In this document: one piece after another, positions 1 through 8,901 of the stretch
Position numbering within the stretch: position 1 is the stretch's first letter
How the letters are laid out: the number at the start of each line of letters is the position of its first letter
Assembly: GCF_037027445.1 (NCBI RefSeq)
Contig: NZ_JBANDL010000002.1
Coordinates: 248,001 to 312,000 of the forward strand
Length of the DNA stretch: 64,000 nucleotides
Source: Lysobacter firmicutimachus
GTDB lineage: Bacteria > Pseudomonadota > Gammaproteobacteria > Xanthomonadales > Xanthomonadaceae
Direction of reading: 5' to 3'
Translations under genes and position numbers: made by a program
The notes under the pieces: model-generated
Database searches by the model: none
What the model was told of the DNA's origin: nothing
What the model saw: only the letters and a program-made list of their open reading frames with translations

Positions 1-1
1 G

Positions 2-2089
2 CAGGATGTGTTCAAGTTGGTCGCCAACGGTGCCGGGCAGGGCCTGGACGCCGTGCCCGAGCGCTTGCGTCCCTACCGCTATCTGTTGTCGCCGACGTTG
101 GACGAGCAGACCTTCGACGCCGACTACTTGCGCGAACAGCTCGATCAGCGCGTGCAGGACCTGGGCTCGCCCGCCGGCGAGCTGATCGAGCCCTTGCTGC
201 CCGGCGATCCGACCCTGGAGATGCTGCGCCTGGCCGAGGCCTGGCAGCCGGCGCAGGCGCCGCAGACCTTGCACGGGGTGTGGTTCGACCGCGCCGGCCG
301 GCAGGCGCTGCTGGCGGTGGAAACCCGCGCCGCCGGCTTCGACCCCACCGGCCAGCACAGCGCGATCGAGGCGATCCGCAGCGCATTCGCAAGCGCCCGC
401 GGCGCCAGCCCGGCGCAACTGACGATCAGCGGCCCGGGCGCGTTCTCGGTCGAGATCGGCGGCCGCACCCAGCGCGAGGCCAGCCTGATCGGGACCATCG
501 ACGGCATCGTCTTCGCCCTGCTGCTGTGGCTGGCTTACCGCAGCTGGAAAGTACCGCTGCTCGGTGGCCTGCCGCTGGCGACCGCCGGGCTGGCCGGCCT
601 GGGCGCGGTGGCGGCGCTGTTCGACGGCGTGCACGGCATCACCGTCGCGTTCGGCTTCACCCTGATCGGCGTGGTCCAGGACTATCCGATCCATTTGTTC
701 AGCCACCAGCGGCCCGGACTGTCGCCATGGGCCAGCGCGCGCAGCCTCTGGCCGACGCTCGGCACCGGCGTGGCCTCGACCTGCATCGCTTACCTGACCT
801 TCTTCGTCTCCGGCGTCGACGGCCTGCAGCAGTTGGCGGTGTTCACCATCGTCGGCCTGGCGACCGCGGCGCTGACCACGCGCTTCGTGCTGCCGGCGCT
901 GATCGACCCGGCACCGCGCGACGCCGCCGGCTCGCCCTGGCTGGCGCGGGCCTGGACGCGGCTGGCGCGCTGGCCGCGGATCGGCCTGGCCGGCAGCGCC
1001 TCGATCGCGGCGCTGGCGCTGGCGGCGATCGTGTTCGTGCCGGGGCCGTTCTGGCAGAACGACCTGGCCAAGCTGACCCCGGTGCCGGCCGACGCGCTGG
1101 CGCGCGACGCGCAGCTGCGCGAGGAACTCGGTGCGCCCGACGTGCGCTACGTGATCGCGATCGAACGCGGCGACGCCGAAGCCGCGCTGCAGGCGTCCGA
1201 AGCGCTGATGGCCGAGCTGCCGGCGCTGCGCCGGCGCGGCGCGATCGCCGGCTACGACCTCGCGGCGCGCTACCTGCCCAGCGCCAAGACCCAGCGCGAG
1301 CGCCAGCGTCGCCTGCCCGACGCCGCGGCGCTGCGCGGTGCGCTCGCCGCGGCGGTCGCCGACACGCCGTTCCGCAGCGATGCGTTCGGCGATTTTCTCG
1401 CCGACGTCGAGCGCGCCCGCGCGGCGCCGCCGCTGAGCGCGCGCGACCTCGCCGGTACGCCGTTGGCCGTCAGCGTCGACGGTCTGCTGCTGCAGCGCGC
1501 CGGCCATGCCACCGCGTTGGTGTCGCTGACCGGGCTGGCCGACCCGGCCGCGGTGGAGGCCGCCGCTCGCCGCCACGGCGGCCGACTGCTCGATCTCAAG
1601 CAGGCGTCCGAATCGTTGGTCGCCGACTACCGCGGCCGGGTGCTGATGGCGTTGGCGCTGGCCGCGGTGCTGTTGGCGGCGGCGGTGTGGATCGCGCTGC
1701 GCTCGCCACGGCGGGTGCTGCGGGTGCTGGCGCCGATGGCGTTGACCACGCTGTTGATCCTGGCCGTGCTGCGCCTGGCCGGGGTCGAGCTCAATCTGTT
1801 CCATCTGGTCTCGCTGATCCTCGCCGCCGGCCTGGGCCTGGACTACGCGCTGTTCTTCGATCACGCCGGCGACGACCGCGCCGAGCAATTGCGCACCCTG
1901 CATGCGGTGATCGTGTGCAGCCTGACCACGCTGCTGGTGTTCGCCCTGCTGGCGCTGTCGTCGATACCGGTGTTGCGCGCGATCGGCGTCACCGTCGCGC
2001 TGGGCGTGGCCGCGAACTTCGCGCTCGCGCTGTTGATCGTGCGCGCGCCGGCGGCGGCCGCGACGGAGGGCGCGCATGCGCACGCGTGA
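2..2089 (+). CDS. MMPL/RND-family transporter, xanthomonadin (aryl-polyene) exporter, 5' truncated by window edge
   Basis: Inner-membrane RND-superfamily transporter, likely exporting or placing the aryl-polyene lipid pigment in the outer membrane. The reading frame is open to the left edge, so the N-terminus lies outside the window; the GTG at position 8 is only the first start-like codon present. Two hydrophobic blocks are visible, each with several membrane segments (about nt 490-920 and 1630-2070). They flank a soluble periplasmic domain, the pattern of the second half of a two-repeat MMPL protein. The second block carries GLGLDYALFF, the conserved TM4-type motif of the family. The stop overlaps the start of the next gene by 14 nt, implying translational coupling. 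Exporter identity is inferred from the dehydratase, ketosynthase and chain-length factor genes nearby. Confidence 0.8.
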   Translation, partial: QDVFKLVANGAGQGLDAVPERLRPYRYLLSPTLDEQTFDADYLREQLDQRVQDLGSPAGELIEPLLPGDPTLEMLRLAEAWQPAQAPQTLHGVWFDRAGRQALLAVETRAAGFDPTGQHSAIEAIRSAFASARGASPAQLTISGPGAFSVEIGGRTQREASLIGTIDGIVFALLLWLAYRSWKVPLLGGLPLATAGLAGLGAVAALFDGVHGITVAFGFTLIGVVQDYPIHLFSHQRPGLSPWASARSLWPTLGTGVASTCIAYLTFFVSGVDGLQQLAVFTIVGLATAALTTRFVLPALIDPAPRDAAGSPWLARAWTRLARWPRIGLAGSASIAALALAAIVFVPGPFWQNDLAKLTPVPADALARDAQLREELGAPDVRYVIAIERGDAEAALQASEALMAELPALRRRGAIAGYDLAARYLPSAKTQRERQRRLPDAAALRGALAAAVADTPFRSDAFGDFLADVERARAAPPLSARDLAGTPLAVSVDGLLLQRAGHATALVSLTGLADPAAVEAAARRHGGRLLDLKQASESLVADYRGRVLMALALAAVLLAAAVWIALRSPRRVLRVLAPMALTTLLILAVLRLAGVELNLFHLVSLILAAGLGLDYALFFDHAGDDRAEQLRTLHAVIVCSLTTLLVFALLALSSIPVLRAIGVTVALGVAANFALALLIVRAPAAAATEGAHAHA

Positions 2090-2507
2090 GGCCATCGCCG
2101 CGTTGATCCCGCACCAAGGATCGATGTGCCTGTGGGAAGAAGTGGCCGAATGGGACGAGGCTTCCATCGTCCTGCTCAGCCACGGCCACCGCGATCCCGC
2201 GCATCCGCTGCGCCGCGACGGTCGCCTGCACGCCGTGCATCTGTGCGAGTACGGCGCCCAAGCCATGGCCGTGCACGGCGGGCTGCTCGCCGTGCGAGCC
2301 GGCGGGGCGGCCAAGCCCGGCGTACTGGTGGCGCTGCGCGGCGTACGCTTGCATCGGGCGCGGATCGACGACCTGGCCGGCGCGCTGGAAGGGCGCGCGC
2401 GGCAACTCGCGGCCGGCGCCGACAGTTGGCAGTACGAGTTCGAGATCGCGCACCAGGGCCGGCTCGTCGCCAGCGGCCGCGCCGCGGTGATGGCGCGCGG
2501 CGACTGA
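2076..2507 (+). CDS. Hotdog-fold 3-hydroxyacyl-ACP dehydratase (ApeP-like)
   Basis: 143-aa protein that probably dehydrates 3-hydroxyacyl-ACP during polyene chain elongation. The N-terminus (IAALIPHQGSMCLWEEV) matches the IPH-x-x-x-M-x-L-x-D/E opening of FabZ/ApeP-type hotdog dehydratases. The stretch HAVHLCEYGAQAMAVHGGL corresponds to the catalytic helix, with Glu and Ala-Gln-Ala residues. Length is normal for a single hotdog domain. It starts inside the preceding transporter gene and is therefore probably co-translated. In aryl-polyene clusters two dehydratases usually occur (ApeI and ApeP types); this one resembles the ApeP type, and the other is not in the window. Confidence 0.8.
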   Translation: MRTREAIAALIPHQGSMCLWEEVAEWDEASIVLLSHGHRDPAHPLRRDGRLHAVHLCEYGAQAMAVHGGLLAVRAGGAAKPGVLVALRGVRLHRARIDDLAGALEGRARQLAAGADSWQYEFEIAHQGRLVASGRAAVMARGD

Positions 2508-2584
2508 GCGCCGCACGCGAGGACCGGTTCACGGCCGCGGCGCGGCCGCGTTTGCGTGGGTAACCTCGCCCCAGACGCGCGCCG

Positions 2585-3094
2585 ATGCCGTTCCAGTTTC
2601 ACTTCGAAAACCCGCATGCGCTGCACGAGGACGGCCGGATCGGCCACGAGTTCCGCCTGCGCCTGGCGTTCGCGCACCGCGAGGGCGCGCGGCTGCACTG
2701 GATCGAGCGCAGCGACCGGCCTTACGACGAGGACATGCTGGCCGGCCGTTGGGTCGACATGCATGCGGTCGCCGGCGCGCGGCTGGCGACGTTCCTGCCG
2801 TGGCTGGAAACCTCGGCCGCGAGCGGCGCGGTGGAGCTGGACTTCGTCCATCGCGTCGGCCTGCGGCGCCGGCCGCTGGCGCAGCGTCGGCTGGAATGGT
2901 GGGTGCTGGCGTTGGACGGCCCGGACCCGGACGACCCCGACGATGAGGAGCGCGACTGGGCGCTGTGGTGCGGCGAGCAACGTCTGCAGTGCGACGGCGC
3001 CGGCATCGCGATCGCGCACGATCTCGAGGAAGTCGAGCGTCGGCACGGTCGCGGCCGGCCGCCGTATCCGCCCGGGTTCGCGCCGCCGGATTGA
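2585..3094 (+). CDS. Hypothetical protein within the pigment cluster
   Basis: 169-aa soluble, acidic and Trp-rich protein that I do not recognise. It has no signal peptide or membrane segment. The middle contains an Asp/Pro/Glu-rich stretch, followed by an Arg/Gly/Pro-rich tail. It lies 77 nt after the dehydratase and 150 nt before the ketoreductase on the same strand. It could belong to the pigment operon or be an unrelated insertion. The coding call rests on GC3-biased codon use continuous with its neighbours and on the sensible spacing. Confidence 0.55.
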   Translation: MPFQFHFENPHALHEDGRIGHEFRLRLAFAHREGARLHWIERSDRPYDEDMLAGRWVDMHAVAGARLATFLPWLETSAASGAVELDFVHRVGLRRRPLAQRRLEWWVLALDGPDPDDPDDEERDWALWCGEQRLQCDGAGIAIAHDLEEVERRHGRGRPPYPPGFAPPD

Positions 3095-3244
3095 ATGCGT
3101 CGGAAACCGGAGGCGAGAAGCGAAGAACGAGCGTCGAGCGCAGCCGGCGATCCACGACGGGACTCGCCGCTGGCATCGTTGCGCTCGCTTCCCGTTCCGC
3201 CCGCATCCGGGGACAATCGGGCTTTGCCGATCGGAGCCGCCCGC

Positions 3245-3985
3245 ATGTCCCAGCCGCTTTCCGCGCCGCGCCGCGTCCTGGTCACCGGCGGCAGCGGCGA
3301 TCTCGGCGGCGCGATCTGCCGTCGTCTGGCCGGCGCCGGCTGGCAGGTGATCGTGCACGCCAGCGCCGGCCTGGAACGCGCCGAAGCGCTGGCCGCGCAG
3401 ATCCGCGCCGGCGGGGGCGCGGCCGAGGCGGCGGCGTTCGACGTCGCCGACGGCGAGGCCGCGCGCGCGGCGCTGGAGCGTCTGCTCGAGGCCGGGCCGA
3501 TCCAGGGCGTGGTCAACAACGCCGGCATCCACGACGACGCGCCGATGGCGGGCATGAGCGCGGCGCAATGGACGCGGGTGATCGACGTGTCCCTGCACGG
3601 TTTCTTCCACGTCACTCAGCCCTTGTTGCTGCCGATGGCGCGCACGCGCTGGGGACGCATCGTCAGCGTGTCGTCGGTCGCGGCGGTGCTCGGCAATCGC
3701 GGCCAGACCAACTACGCTGCGGCCAAGGCGGCGCTGCACGGCGCGTCGAAATCGCTGGCGCGCGAGATGGCCAGCCGCGGCATCACCGTCAACGTGGTCG
3801 CGCCGGGCGTGATCGAGGGGCGGATGGCGGCCGGGGCTTTTCCGCCCGAGGCGATCAAGCAGATGGTGCCGGCCGGCCGCGCCGGCCGCGCCGACGAGGT
3901 CGCCGCGCTGGTCGCGTTCCTGTGTTCGGACGATGCCGGTTACATCAACGGCCAGGTGATCGGCGTCAACGGCGGCATGGGCTGA
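3245..3985 (+). CDS. 3-oxoacyl-ACP reductase (FabG-like SDR), pigment cluster
   Basis: 246-aa short-chain dehydrogenase/reductase that reduces 3-ketoacyl-ACP with NADPH. Visible landmarks are the Rossmann motif TGGSGDLGGAI near the N-terminus, NNAG for the adenine-binding site, the catalytic Ser in SVSSVAA, YAAAK for the Tyr-x-x-x-Lys pair, and the C-terminal GQVIGVNGG typical of FabG. The frame is open 50 codons further upstream, but that stretch is Arg/Ser-rich and unlike FabG. The ATG at 3245 places the glycine motif at the normal position. In the aryl-polyene pathway this corresponds to the ApeQ-type ketoreductase, serving the ketosynthase pair encoded on the opposite strand. Confidence 0.88.
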   Translation: MSQPLSAPRRVLVTGGSGDLGGAICRRLAGAGWQVIVHASAGLERAEALAAQIRAGGGAAEAAAFDVADGEAARAALERLLEAGPIQGVVNNAGIHDDAPMAGMSAAQWTRVIDVSLHGFFHVTQPLLLPMARTRWGRIVSVSSVAAVLGNRGQTNYAAAKAALHGASKSLAREMASRGITVNVVAPGVIEGRMAAGAFPPEAIKQMVPAGRAGRADEVAALVAFLCSDDAGYINGQVIGVNGGMG

Positions 3986-4049
3986 GTCGCGAGCGGTGGG
4001 CGCGCCGCCGCCCGCGGCGGACGGCGCGCGATCGCGTGGCCGCGACGGA

Positions 4050-4358
4050 TCAGAAGCCGGTTTGCCAGGTCACCGACAGATTGCTCAGGTACAAGGTGTA
4101 ATCGCGGTTCGATGTGGTCGAGGGCGCGATGTAGTAGCCGGTTTTGTTCGGGTAGCCGGCCAAGCCGCCGGGGTAATGCGCGGCCGCGTTGTAGGTCTGG
4201 CCCTGGATCGGCGCCAGCGTGGCGCTGTCGGTCACTTGGTACTGGATCGCCCCGGCATCGGAGACCTTCACCGTCACCCGATAGGAAAGGTTGTTCTGCA
4301 TCGGGATCGGGTCTTGGAACTTGTCGTTCGGATCGTAGCTGCGACCGAGGCTCTCCAT
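4050..4358 (-). pseudogene. 3' remnant of a secreted or surface protein gene
   Basis: A 102-codon open stretch, read from the first plausible ATG, encodes a polar, Tyr/Asn/Thr-rich beta-type sequence ending NLSVTWQTGF. Its composition (many Asn, Tyr, Ser, Thr) and lower GC differ from the neighbours. It resembles the C-terminal end of a secreted beta-sandwich protein such as a polysaccharide lyase, but I cannot name the family. The frame continues upstream only as Arg/Pro-rich noise, and no signal peptide or ribosome-binding site precedes it. The simplest reading is a gene whose 5' part was deleted. A short intact gene cannot be excluded. Confidence 0.4.
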
Positions 4359-4635
4359 TGAGACGCATGAATTCGGGACGGATGCGTGGTTCCGCGCCGC
4401 TTGGCCTTGGACGAGCCGGACGGCGTGCGGCGAGGACACGCGCATCAAGCCATGCCGCGGTCGCAGGCGCGGTGACCGGCGTCGGAATGCGCGACGCGGC
4501 GCACCTGCCGGCCGCGTCGCAGGTGCGGCTGTGCCGGCCGTCGCCGGTCGGCGACCGCTCGCCGGGCCCTCACCCGGCGCTGCGCCGCGCGGCGTAGCAT
4601 GGGCCGTCCGCCGCGCAATCCGCCGGGAGATCTCC

Positions 4636-5106
4636 ATGCCGCGCACCCTGCTTGTCGTCCTGTCCGCGCTTGTGCTGTCCGCCTGCGCCAGTTCCCATGT
4701 CCTGACCGGGCGGCCGCGGCCGCCGGTGCCGGTCTCGCAGGTGCGGGTGTACTTCGCGCCGCCGCCGGGCCGCTACGAGGAAATCGCCCTGTTGCAGAGC
4801 AATAGCGGCCCGTTCACCTACGGCGAACAGAACAAGATGGACTCGGTGATCGGCAAGCTGCGCAACGAGGCCGCCAAGCTCGGCGCCAACGGGGTGCTGT
4901 TCCAGGGCACCGAAGACGGTTACGGCGGCGGCGGGGTCAGCGTCGGCGCCGGCGGCGGCCGCATCGGCGGGCGCAGCTACACCGGCGGCGGGGTCGGCAT
5001 CGACATCAGCCCGCGGCAGAAATTCGCCCACGGCGTGGCGATCTACGTGCTGGATCCGCCGCCGCTCAGCGATCCGGGACCGCAAGGCCCGCCGCCGCGT
5101 CCCTGA
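4636..5106 (+). CDS. Small outer-membrane lipoprotein of unknown function
   Basis: 156-aa lipoprotein. The ATG at 4636 follows a GGGAGA ribosome-binding site. It starts a signal peptide with lipobox LSAC, so Cys would be lipidated around residue 18. The mature part has a conserved-looking segment on responses and copy-like repeats (EEIALLQ, then KLRNEAAKLGANGVLFQG), resembling small heavy-metal-binding or DUF4156-like lipoproteins. A Gly-rich linker and a Pro-rich tail follow. The frame extends further 5', but only through Arg/Pro-rich codons with no signal sequence. It is oriented toward the glycosyltransferase stop. A role in pigment transport is not indicated. Confidence 0.7.
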   Translation: MPRTLLVVLSALVLSACASSHVLTGRPRPPVPVSQVRVYFAPPPGRYEEIALLQSNSGPFTYGEQNKMDSVIGKLRNEAAKLGANGVLFQGTEDGYGGGGVSVGAGGGRIGGRSYTGGGVGIDISPRQKFAHGVAIYVLDPPPLSDPGPQGPPPRP

Positions 5107-5125
5107 GTCAGGCAGGCGCCGGGGA

Positions 5126-6010
5126 TCAGCGCAGGTGGGTCTGCGGCTTGGCCGGCGCGGAGGCGAATTCGCCGCTGGGATCGTCGATCAGCGGCGGATT
5201 GGCGCGGATGCTGCGGTACATCGCCGGTACGCCGCCGCGGCGCAGGCACTGCAGCACGATGTGCGAAGTGATGCGGGTGAAGTCGCGCAGCGGCTTGAAA
5301 TGGCTGGCGCGGAACTGCTCGTCCGAATCCTGGCTCCGGTAGCGCGATTCGATCGGCACCGAGACGCAGCGCGTGCCCAACTGCTGCGCCGCCGACATCA
5401 GGATCTGCGCCTCGAACACGAAGTCTTCGCCGGGCACCTCGCGCAAGGCCATGACTTCGGCCGGGTACAACCGCTGCCCGCTCTGGCTGTCGGCGATCTG
5501 GTAGCCGGTGCCCCAGGCCACGCCCCAATCGCCGAAATTGTTGGCCAGCCGGCGGTAGGTCGGTTGCGCCGCGCGCTTGCGCAGGCGCGCGCCGATGACG
5601 ATGTGGCCGGGATGGCGATTGGCGCTGTCGATCAGGCGCGCGATGTCGCCGGCCGAATGCTGGCCGTCGCCGTCCATGGTGACCGCGGCCAGAAAGCCGC
5701 GCCGCAAGGCTTCGGCGAAACCGTCGCGCAGGCTGGCGCCCTTGCCCTGGCGCTGGGCGTGGCGCAACACGGTCACCGGCAGATCGGCGATGCGCTCGCC
5801 GGTGCCGTCGTCGGAGCCGTCGTCGATCACGATCACGTGCGGGCACTGCGCCAGCGCGCCTTCCACGACCTCGCGGATGCGCAGGGCTTCGTTGAGCGCG
5901 GGAATCACCACGGCGACGTTGTTGCGGTCCAGCCGCGCGGCGCGCGGTCGGTCGGCGGCGTTGCCCGGGGCGGCTGCGTCGCGTCGCGGCGACCCGGCGA
6001 GATCAGTCAT
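5126..6010 (-). CDS. Family 2 glycosyltransferase (dolichol-phosphate-mannose synthase-like), pigment cluster
   Basis: 294-aa GT2 enzyme with a GT-A fold. It opens with VVIPALNEALRI, then has VIDDGSDDGT (nucleotide-sugar binding) and VTMDGDGQHS (the D-x-D-type metal site), the standard order for polyprenyl-phosphate glycosyltransferases. No membrane helices follow, so it acts in the cytoplasm or on the membrane face. ATG at 6010 overlaps the stop of the chain-length-factor gene by 8 nt and gives the correct N-terminus; the open frame further upstream lies within the neighbouring gene. It is the last gene of the three-gene minus-strand operon. Glycosyl or acyl transfer to the polyene head group is the inferred role. 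Confidence 0.82.
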   Translation of the reverse strand: MTDLAGSPRRDAAAPGNAADRPRAARLDRNNVAVVIPALNEALRIREVVEGALAQCPHVIVIDDGSDDGTGERIADLPVTVLRHAQRQGKGASLRDGFAEALRRGFLAAVTMDGDGQHSAGDIARLIDSANRHPGHIVIGARLRKRAAQPTYRRLANNFGDWGVAWGTGYQIADSQSGQRLYPAEVMALREVPGEDFVFEAQILMSAAQQLGTRCVSVPIESRYRSQDSDEQFRASHFKPLRDFTRITSHIVLQCLRRGGVPAMYRSIRANPPLIDDPSGEFASAPAKPQTHLR

Positions 6011-6836
6011 GGGCGAACTCCACCCGCAGAATCCGGCCGGCGCCCGCCGGCAGTGCGAGCCGATCATGGCCCGAGGCCAGGGCGTCGAACAAGGCCAACA
6101 TCGGCGCGCCGGCGTTGCCGGTTTCGCGTCCAGACAGCTTGCCGCCGTTGGGCCAAGCGGGCTCGCCATCGGCGTCGTCCATCCACGCGGACAGGCGCGG
6201 CCCGTGCGCCGCGGACGACACGTGCGCCAGCACCAGCGCGGCGCCCAGCAGGCCGCGGCTCGGCGCCACTTCCTGCAGCGGGCCGGTGGCTGCGCCGTCG
6301 TAGCCGACCAGCAGCACCGCTTCGTCGCCGGCGGCGAGTTGCGCCAGCGCTTCGATCAGGCCCTGGGCGAAGCTGGCTTCGAGCGCGCTGATCGCGGTCG
6401 CCGGGCGCATCGCACCGGCGCCGATGGTCCAGTAGCCGGCGGCGGCGTTGTGCACCGAGTTGTGGAAGCGGGTCGGCGAGATCGTGCGCGGCTCGCGGGC
6501 AAGGGTGGCGCACATGTAGTCGGTGATGGCGATGTCGCCGTGGCTGGAGGCGAACACCGACGGCAGGCTGGCCGGATCGCGGCCGGCGTCCTGGCAGGCC
6601 GCCAGGGCCACTTCCAGCGCCACCGCGACCGTATCCGGCGCGCGCCGGCGCTCGTTCGGCGCCAGCAACTGCGGCGAGGGCCGGCTCGGCGCCGCTTCGG
6701 CGTCGCTGCCGTGGGCGACGAACTCGCGCGCCGCCGCCCACGAGGGCAGGCCGCGACTCCAGTAACCGATGCCTTCGACGATGGCGCTCAGGCCGGCAGA
6801 CGCGCCGGTGCGGGGTTGCGTGACGGCGGAACTCAT
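6003..6836 (-). CDS. Beta-ketoacyl synthase chain-length factor (ApeC-like)
   Basis: 277-aa protein of the Ketoacyl-synt_2 family, the partner subunit of the polyene ketosynthase. The characteristic stretch is SPTRFHNSVHNAAAGYW, with FASSHGD earlier. It lacks the Cys-His-His set of an active ketosynthase, as expected for a chain-length factor. ATG at 6836 overlaps the TGA of the upstream ketosynthase (ATGA), so the two subunits are probably made in equal amounts, as usual for heterodimeric KS-CLF pairs. The mature partner complex sets polyene chain length in aryl-polyene and xanthomonadin synthesis. Confidence 0.85.
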   Translation of the reverse strand: MSSAVTQPRTGASAGLSAIVEGIGYWSRGLPSWAAAREFVAHGSDAEAAPSRPSPQLLAPNERRRAPDTVAVALEVALAACQDAGRDPASLPSVFASSHGDIAITDYMCATLAREPRTISPTRFHNSVHNAAAGYWTIGAGAMRPATAISALEASFAQGLIEALAQLAAGDEAVLLVGYDGAATGPLQEVAPSRGLLGAALVLAHVSSAAHGPRLSAWMDDADGEPAWPNGGKLSGRETGNAGAPMLALFDALASGHDRLALPAGAGRILRVEFAHD

Positions 6837-8032
6837 GCGCGGCCGAACACCAGCGAGCAATTGTTGCCGCCGAAGCCGAAGGAATTGTTCATGGCGTAGC
6901 GGATCTCGGTGCGGGCGTCGGCGAAACGGATCTGCGGGCCGTTGCCCGGGTCCGGCGCGACGCTGTTGAGCGTGCCCGGCAGATGACCGCGCTCGAGCGC
7001 GAGCAGGGCGATCGCCGATTCGACGATGCCGGCCGCCCCGAGCGTGTGCCCGGTCCAGCCCTTGGTCGAACTGGCGTGCAGGCCGGGCGGGAACAGCCCG
7101 GCCACCGCCAGCGCCTCGATCGAATCGTTGGCCGGCGTGGCGGTGCCGTGCAGGTTGAGATAGCCGACCTGGCCGGCGTCGATGCCGGCGCGGGCGAGAG
7201 CGTCGCGCATCGCCAGCCGCGCGCCCAGGCCTTGCGGATGCGGCGAGGACATGTGGTGGGCGTCGCTGGACTCGCCGTAGCCGCACAGTTGCAGCGCGGC
7301 CTCGTCGCCGGCGTCGAGGCGTTCGAGCACGGCGAAGCCGCCGGCCTCGCCCAGCGACAACCCGTCGCGCTGCGCGTCGAACGGGCGGCAGGGCGCAGTC
7401 GACACCAACTGCAGCGAGTTGAAGCCGAACAGCACGCTGCCGCACAAGGTGTCGACGCCGCCGACCAGGGCCGCATCGGCGAGCCCGGCGCCGATCAGGC
7501 GCGCGGCCTGGGCGAACACTTTGGCGCTGGACGAGCAGGCCGTCGCCACGGTCACGCAGGGGCCGCGCAGGCCGGTGGCCGCGGCGACGAAGGCGCCGAG
7601 CGAATGCGGGGTATGCAGGGACGGCCGTGCCAGGTCCTCAGGAAAGCGACCGTCGTCGCCGAGCCGCGCATAGGCCTCCTCGGTGGCGCCGATGCTCGAG
7701 GTCGAGGTGCCGACGATCACCGCGACCCGCTCGGCACCGTGGCGCGCGACGGCGGCGGCGATCGCCGTTTCCATGCCGTCGGCTTGCAGGCTCAGCCAGG
7801 CCAGGCGATTGTTGCGGCAGTCCCAGTCGGCCAGAGGCGCCGGCAGGGCGGCCTCCTCCAGCCCCTCGACCCGACCGATCCAGCAGTCCAGCGGTGCTTC
7901 GCCCGGCGCCAGCGGCACCAGATCGTTGCGGCGCAGGCCGCTGCGGCGCTCGCGCAGGGCCTGAGCCTGGGCCTCCAGGCCGCGGCCGAGCGCGGTGGTG
8001 GCGGTATAGGCGCGGACCGCCAACGGCGGCAT
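6833..8032 (-). CDS. 3-oxoacyl-ACP synthase (KAS II-like ketosynthase) of the pigment cluster
   Basis: 399-aa ketosynthase that performs decarboxylative Claisen condensation on the growing polyene chain. The catalytic triad is complete: Cys166 in TACSSSAK, His295 in LHGTATP and His329 in GWTGHTLGAAG. It ends with the Gly-rich FGFGGNNCSLV motif. The start is uncertain: ATG at 8032 is chosen, but an in-frame GTG at 8053 would add seven residues; neither has a clear Shine-Dalgarno. A TATACT hexamer at 8094-8089 on this strand is a reasonable -10. It is first of three overlapping genes (KS, CLF, GT2). Confidence 0.88.
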   Translation of the reverse strand: MPPLAVRAYTATTALGRGLEAQAQALRERRSGLRRNDLVPLAPGEAPLDCWIGRVEGLEEAALPAPLADWDCRNNRLAWLSLQADGMETAIAAAVARHGAERVAVIVGTSTSSIGATEEAYARLGDDGRFPEDLARPSLHTPHSLGAFVAAATGLRGPCVTVATACSSSAKVFAQAARLIGAGLADAALVGGVDTLCGSVLFGFNSLQLVSTAPCRPFDAQRDGLSLGEAGGFAVLERLDAGDEAALQLCGYGESSDAHHMSSPHPQGLGARLAMRDALARAGIDAGQVGYLNLHGTATPANDSIEALAVAGLFPPGLHASSTKGWTGHTLGAAGIVESAIALLALERGHLPGTLNSVAPDPGNGPQIRFADARTEIRYAMNNSFGFGGNNCSLVFGRA

Positions 8033-8088
8033 CGGAGCGGGTGCGGACGTCACGTAGTCGGTAGAATCGGGCGAGGGGAACCGCCGGC

Positions 8089-8094
8089 AGTATA
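8089..8094 (-). promoter_or_regulatory. Candidate -10 element for the KS-CLF-GT2 operon
   Basis: TATACT on the minus strand, about 35-55 nt before the ketosynthase start. No convincing -35 is visible at the right spacing. A TAGAAT hexamer on the plus strand at 8062-8067 could serve the divergent DUF218 gene. Confidence 0.35.
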
Positions 8095-8217
8095 GCGAGG
8101 GGGCCGCGGGGCCCGCCGGACCGCCCCGGCGGGGCGCGCTGAACGCTTCATCGGCCGCCGCCGCGCGCACCCGGGTTTTCGTCCACACAGGTCGCCGAGG
8201 TTTTCGCGCCGCATCGC

Positions 8218-8901
8218 ATGAGCAGTCGCCTGTCCCATCGCCTGTCGTTGTTCGGCGACCGCGACGTGCTGCACGTCGCGGCGGTGGCGTCGGCCGCCTG
8301 CGTGCTCAGCGCCGGCCTGGTCTACGTCGGTTACTTCGTCCATGTCCTGCGGGTGGCGCGCAATGCGCCCTGTCAGCCCGAGCGCGGCGAGTGCGTGTTG
8401 CTGTTCGGCAAGCACGCGCCGGGCGGACGCCTGGACCACGATTTCGAAGCGCGCCTGGACCGTGCGGTGTCGTTGTGGCGCGAACGGCCGCCGGCCAGCG
8501 TGGTCCTGCTCGGCGGCGGCGCCGACGACGAGCCCACCGAAGCCGAGCTGGCCCGTTCCGGGCTGCTCGCGCGGGGGCTGTCCGCCGATGCGCCGTTGCG
8601 TCTGGAGGCCGAATCGCGCGACACCCTGCAGAACCTGCGCAACGCCCGCGCACTGCTCGGCGAGGGCATGCGCTCGCGGGTGACCCTGCTCAGCAGCCGC
8701 TACCATTTGGCGCGTTGCGCCTTGTTCGCGCGCCAGCTCGGCTACGACTGGGAACTGTGCGCGGCCGAGCCGCGGCTGCAGCTGAGCCCGCGCATGCTGT
8801 TGCGCCTGGCCGGCGAAGCGGCCTACGTGTGCATGAGCGACATCGGCGCGCGCTGGGCGCGGCTGATCGGCAACCGGCGCATGCTCGAGCGGATTCGCTG
8901 A
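8218..8901 (+). CDS. DUF218 (YdcF/SanA-like) membrane protein
   Basis: 227-aa protein with one N-terminal membrane helix (about residues 18-40), followed by a cytoplasmic or periplasmic DUF218 domain. Family signatures are VLLFGKHAPGGRLDHDFEARLDRA, VVLLGGG, the acidic ESRDTLQNLRNA and LLSSRYHLARC. These match the S-G-G, E-x-x-S-x-x-T-x-x-N and H-x-x-R positions of YdcF/SanA proteins, which are linked to envelope integrity, although the biochemical reaction is unknown. It is divergent from the ketosynthase operon, with a 185-nt gap. Length is normal for the family. Confidence 0.8.
   Translation: MSSRLSHRLSLFGDRDVLHVAAVASAACVLSAGLVYVGYFVHVLRVARNAPCQPERGECVLLFGKHAPGGRLDHDFEARLDRAVSLWRERPPASVVLLGGGADDEPTEAELARSGLLARGLSADAPLRLEAESRDTLQNLRNARALLGEGMRSRVTLLSSRYHLARCALFARQLGYDWELCAAEPRLQLSPRMLLRLAGEAAYVCMSDIGARWARLIGNRRMLERIR

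Noticed and set aside
3095..3244. 50-residue N-terminal extension of the FabG-like reductase
   Set aside because: The Arg/Ser-rich stretch is unlike FabG, and the ATG at 3245 puts the glycine motif in its normal place.
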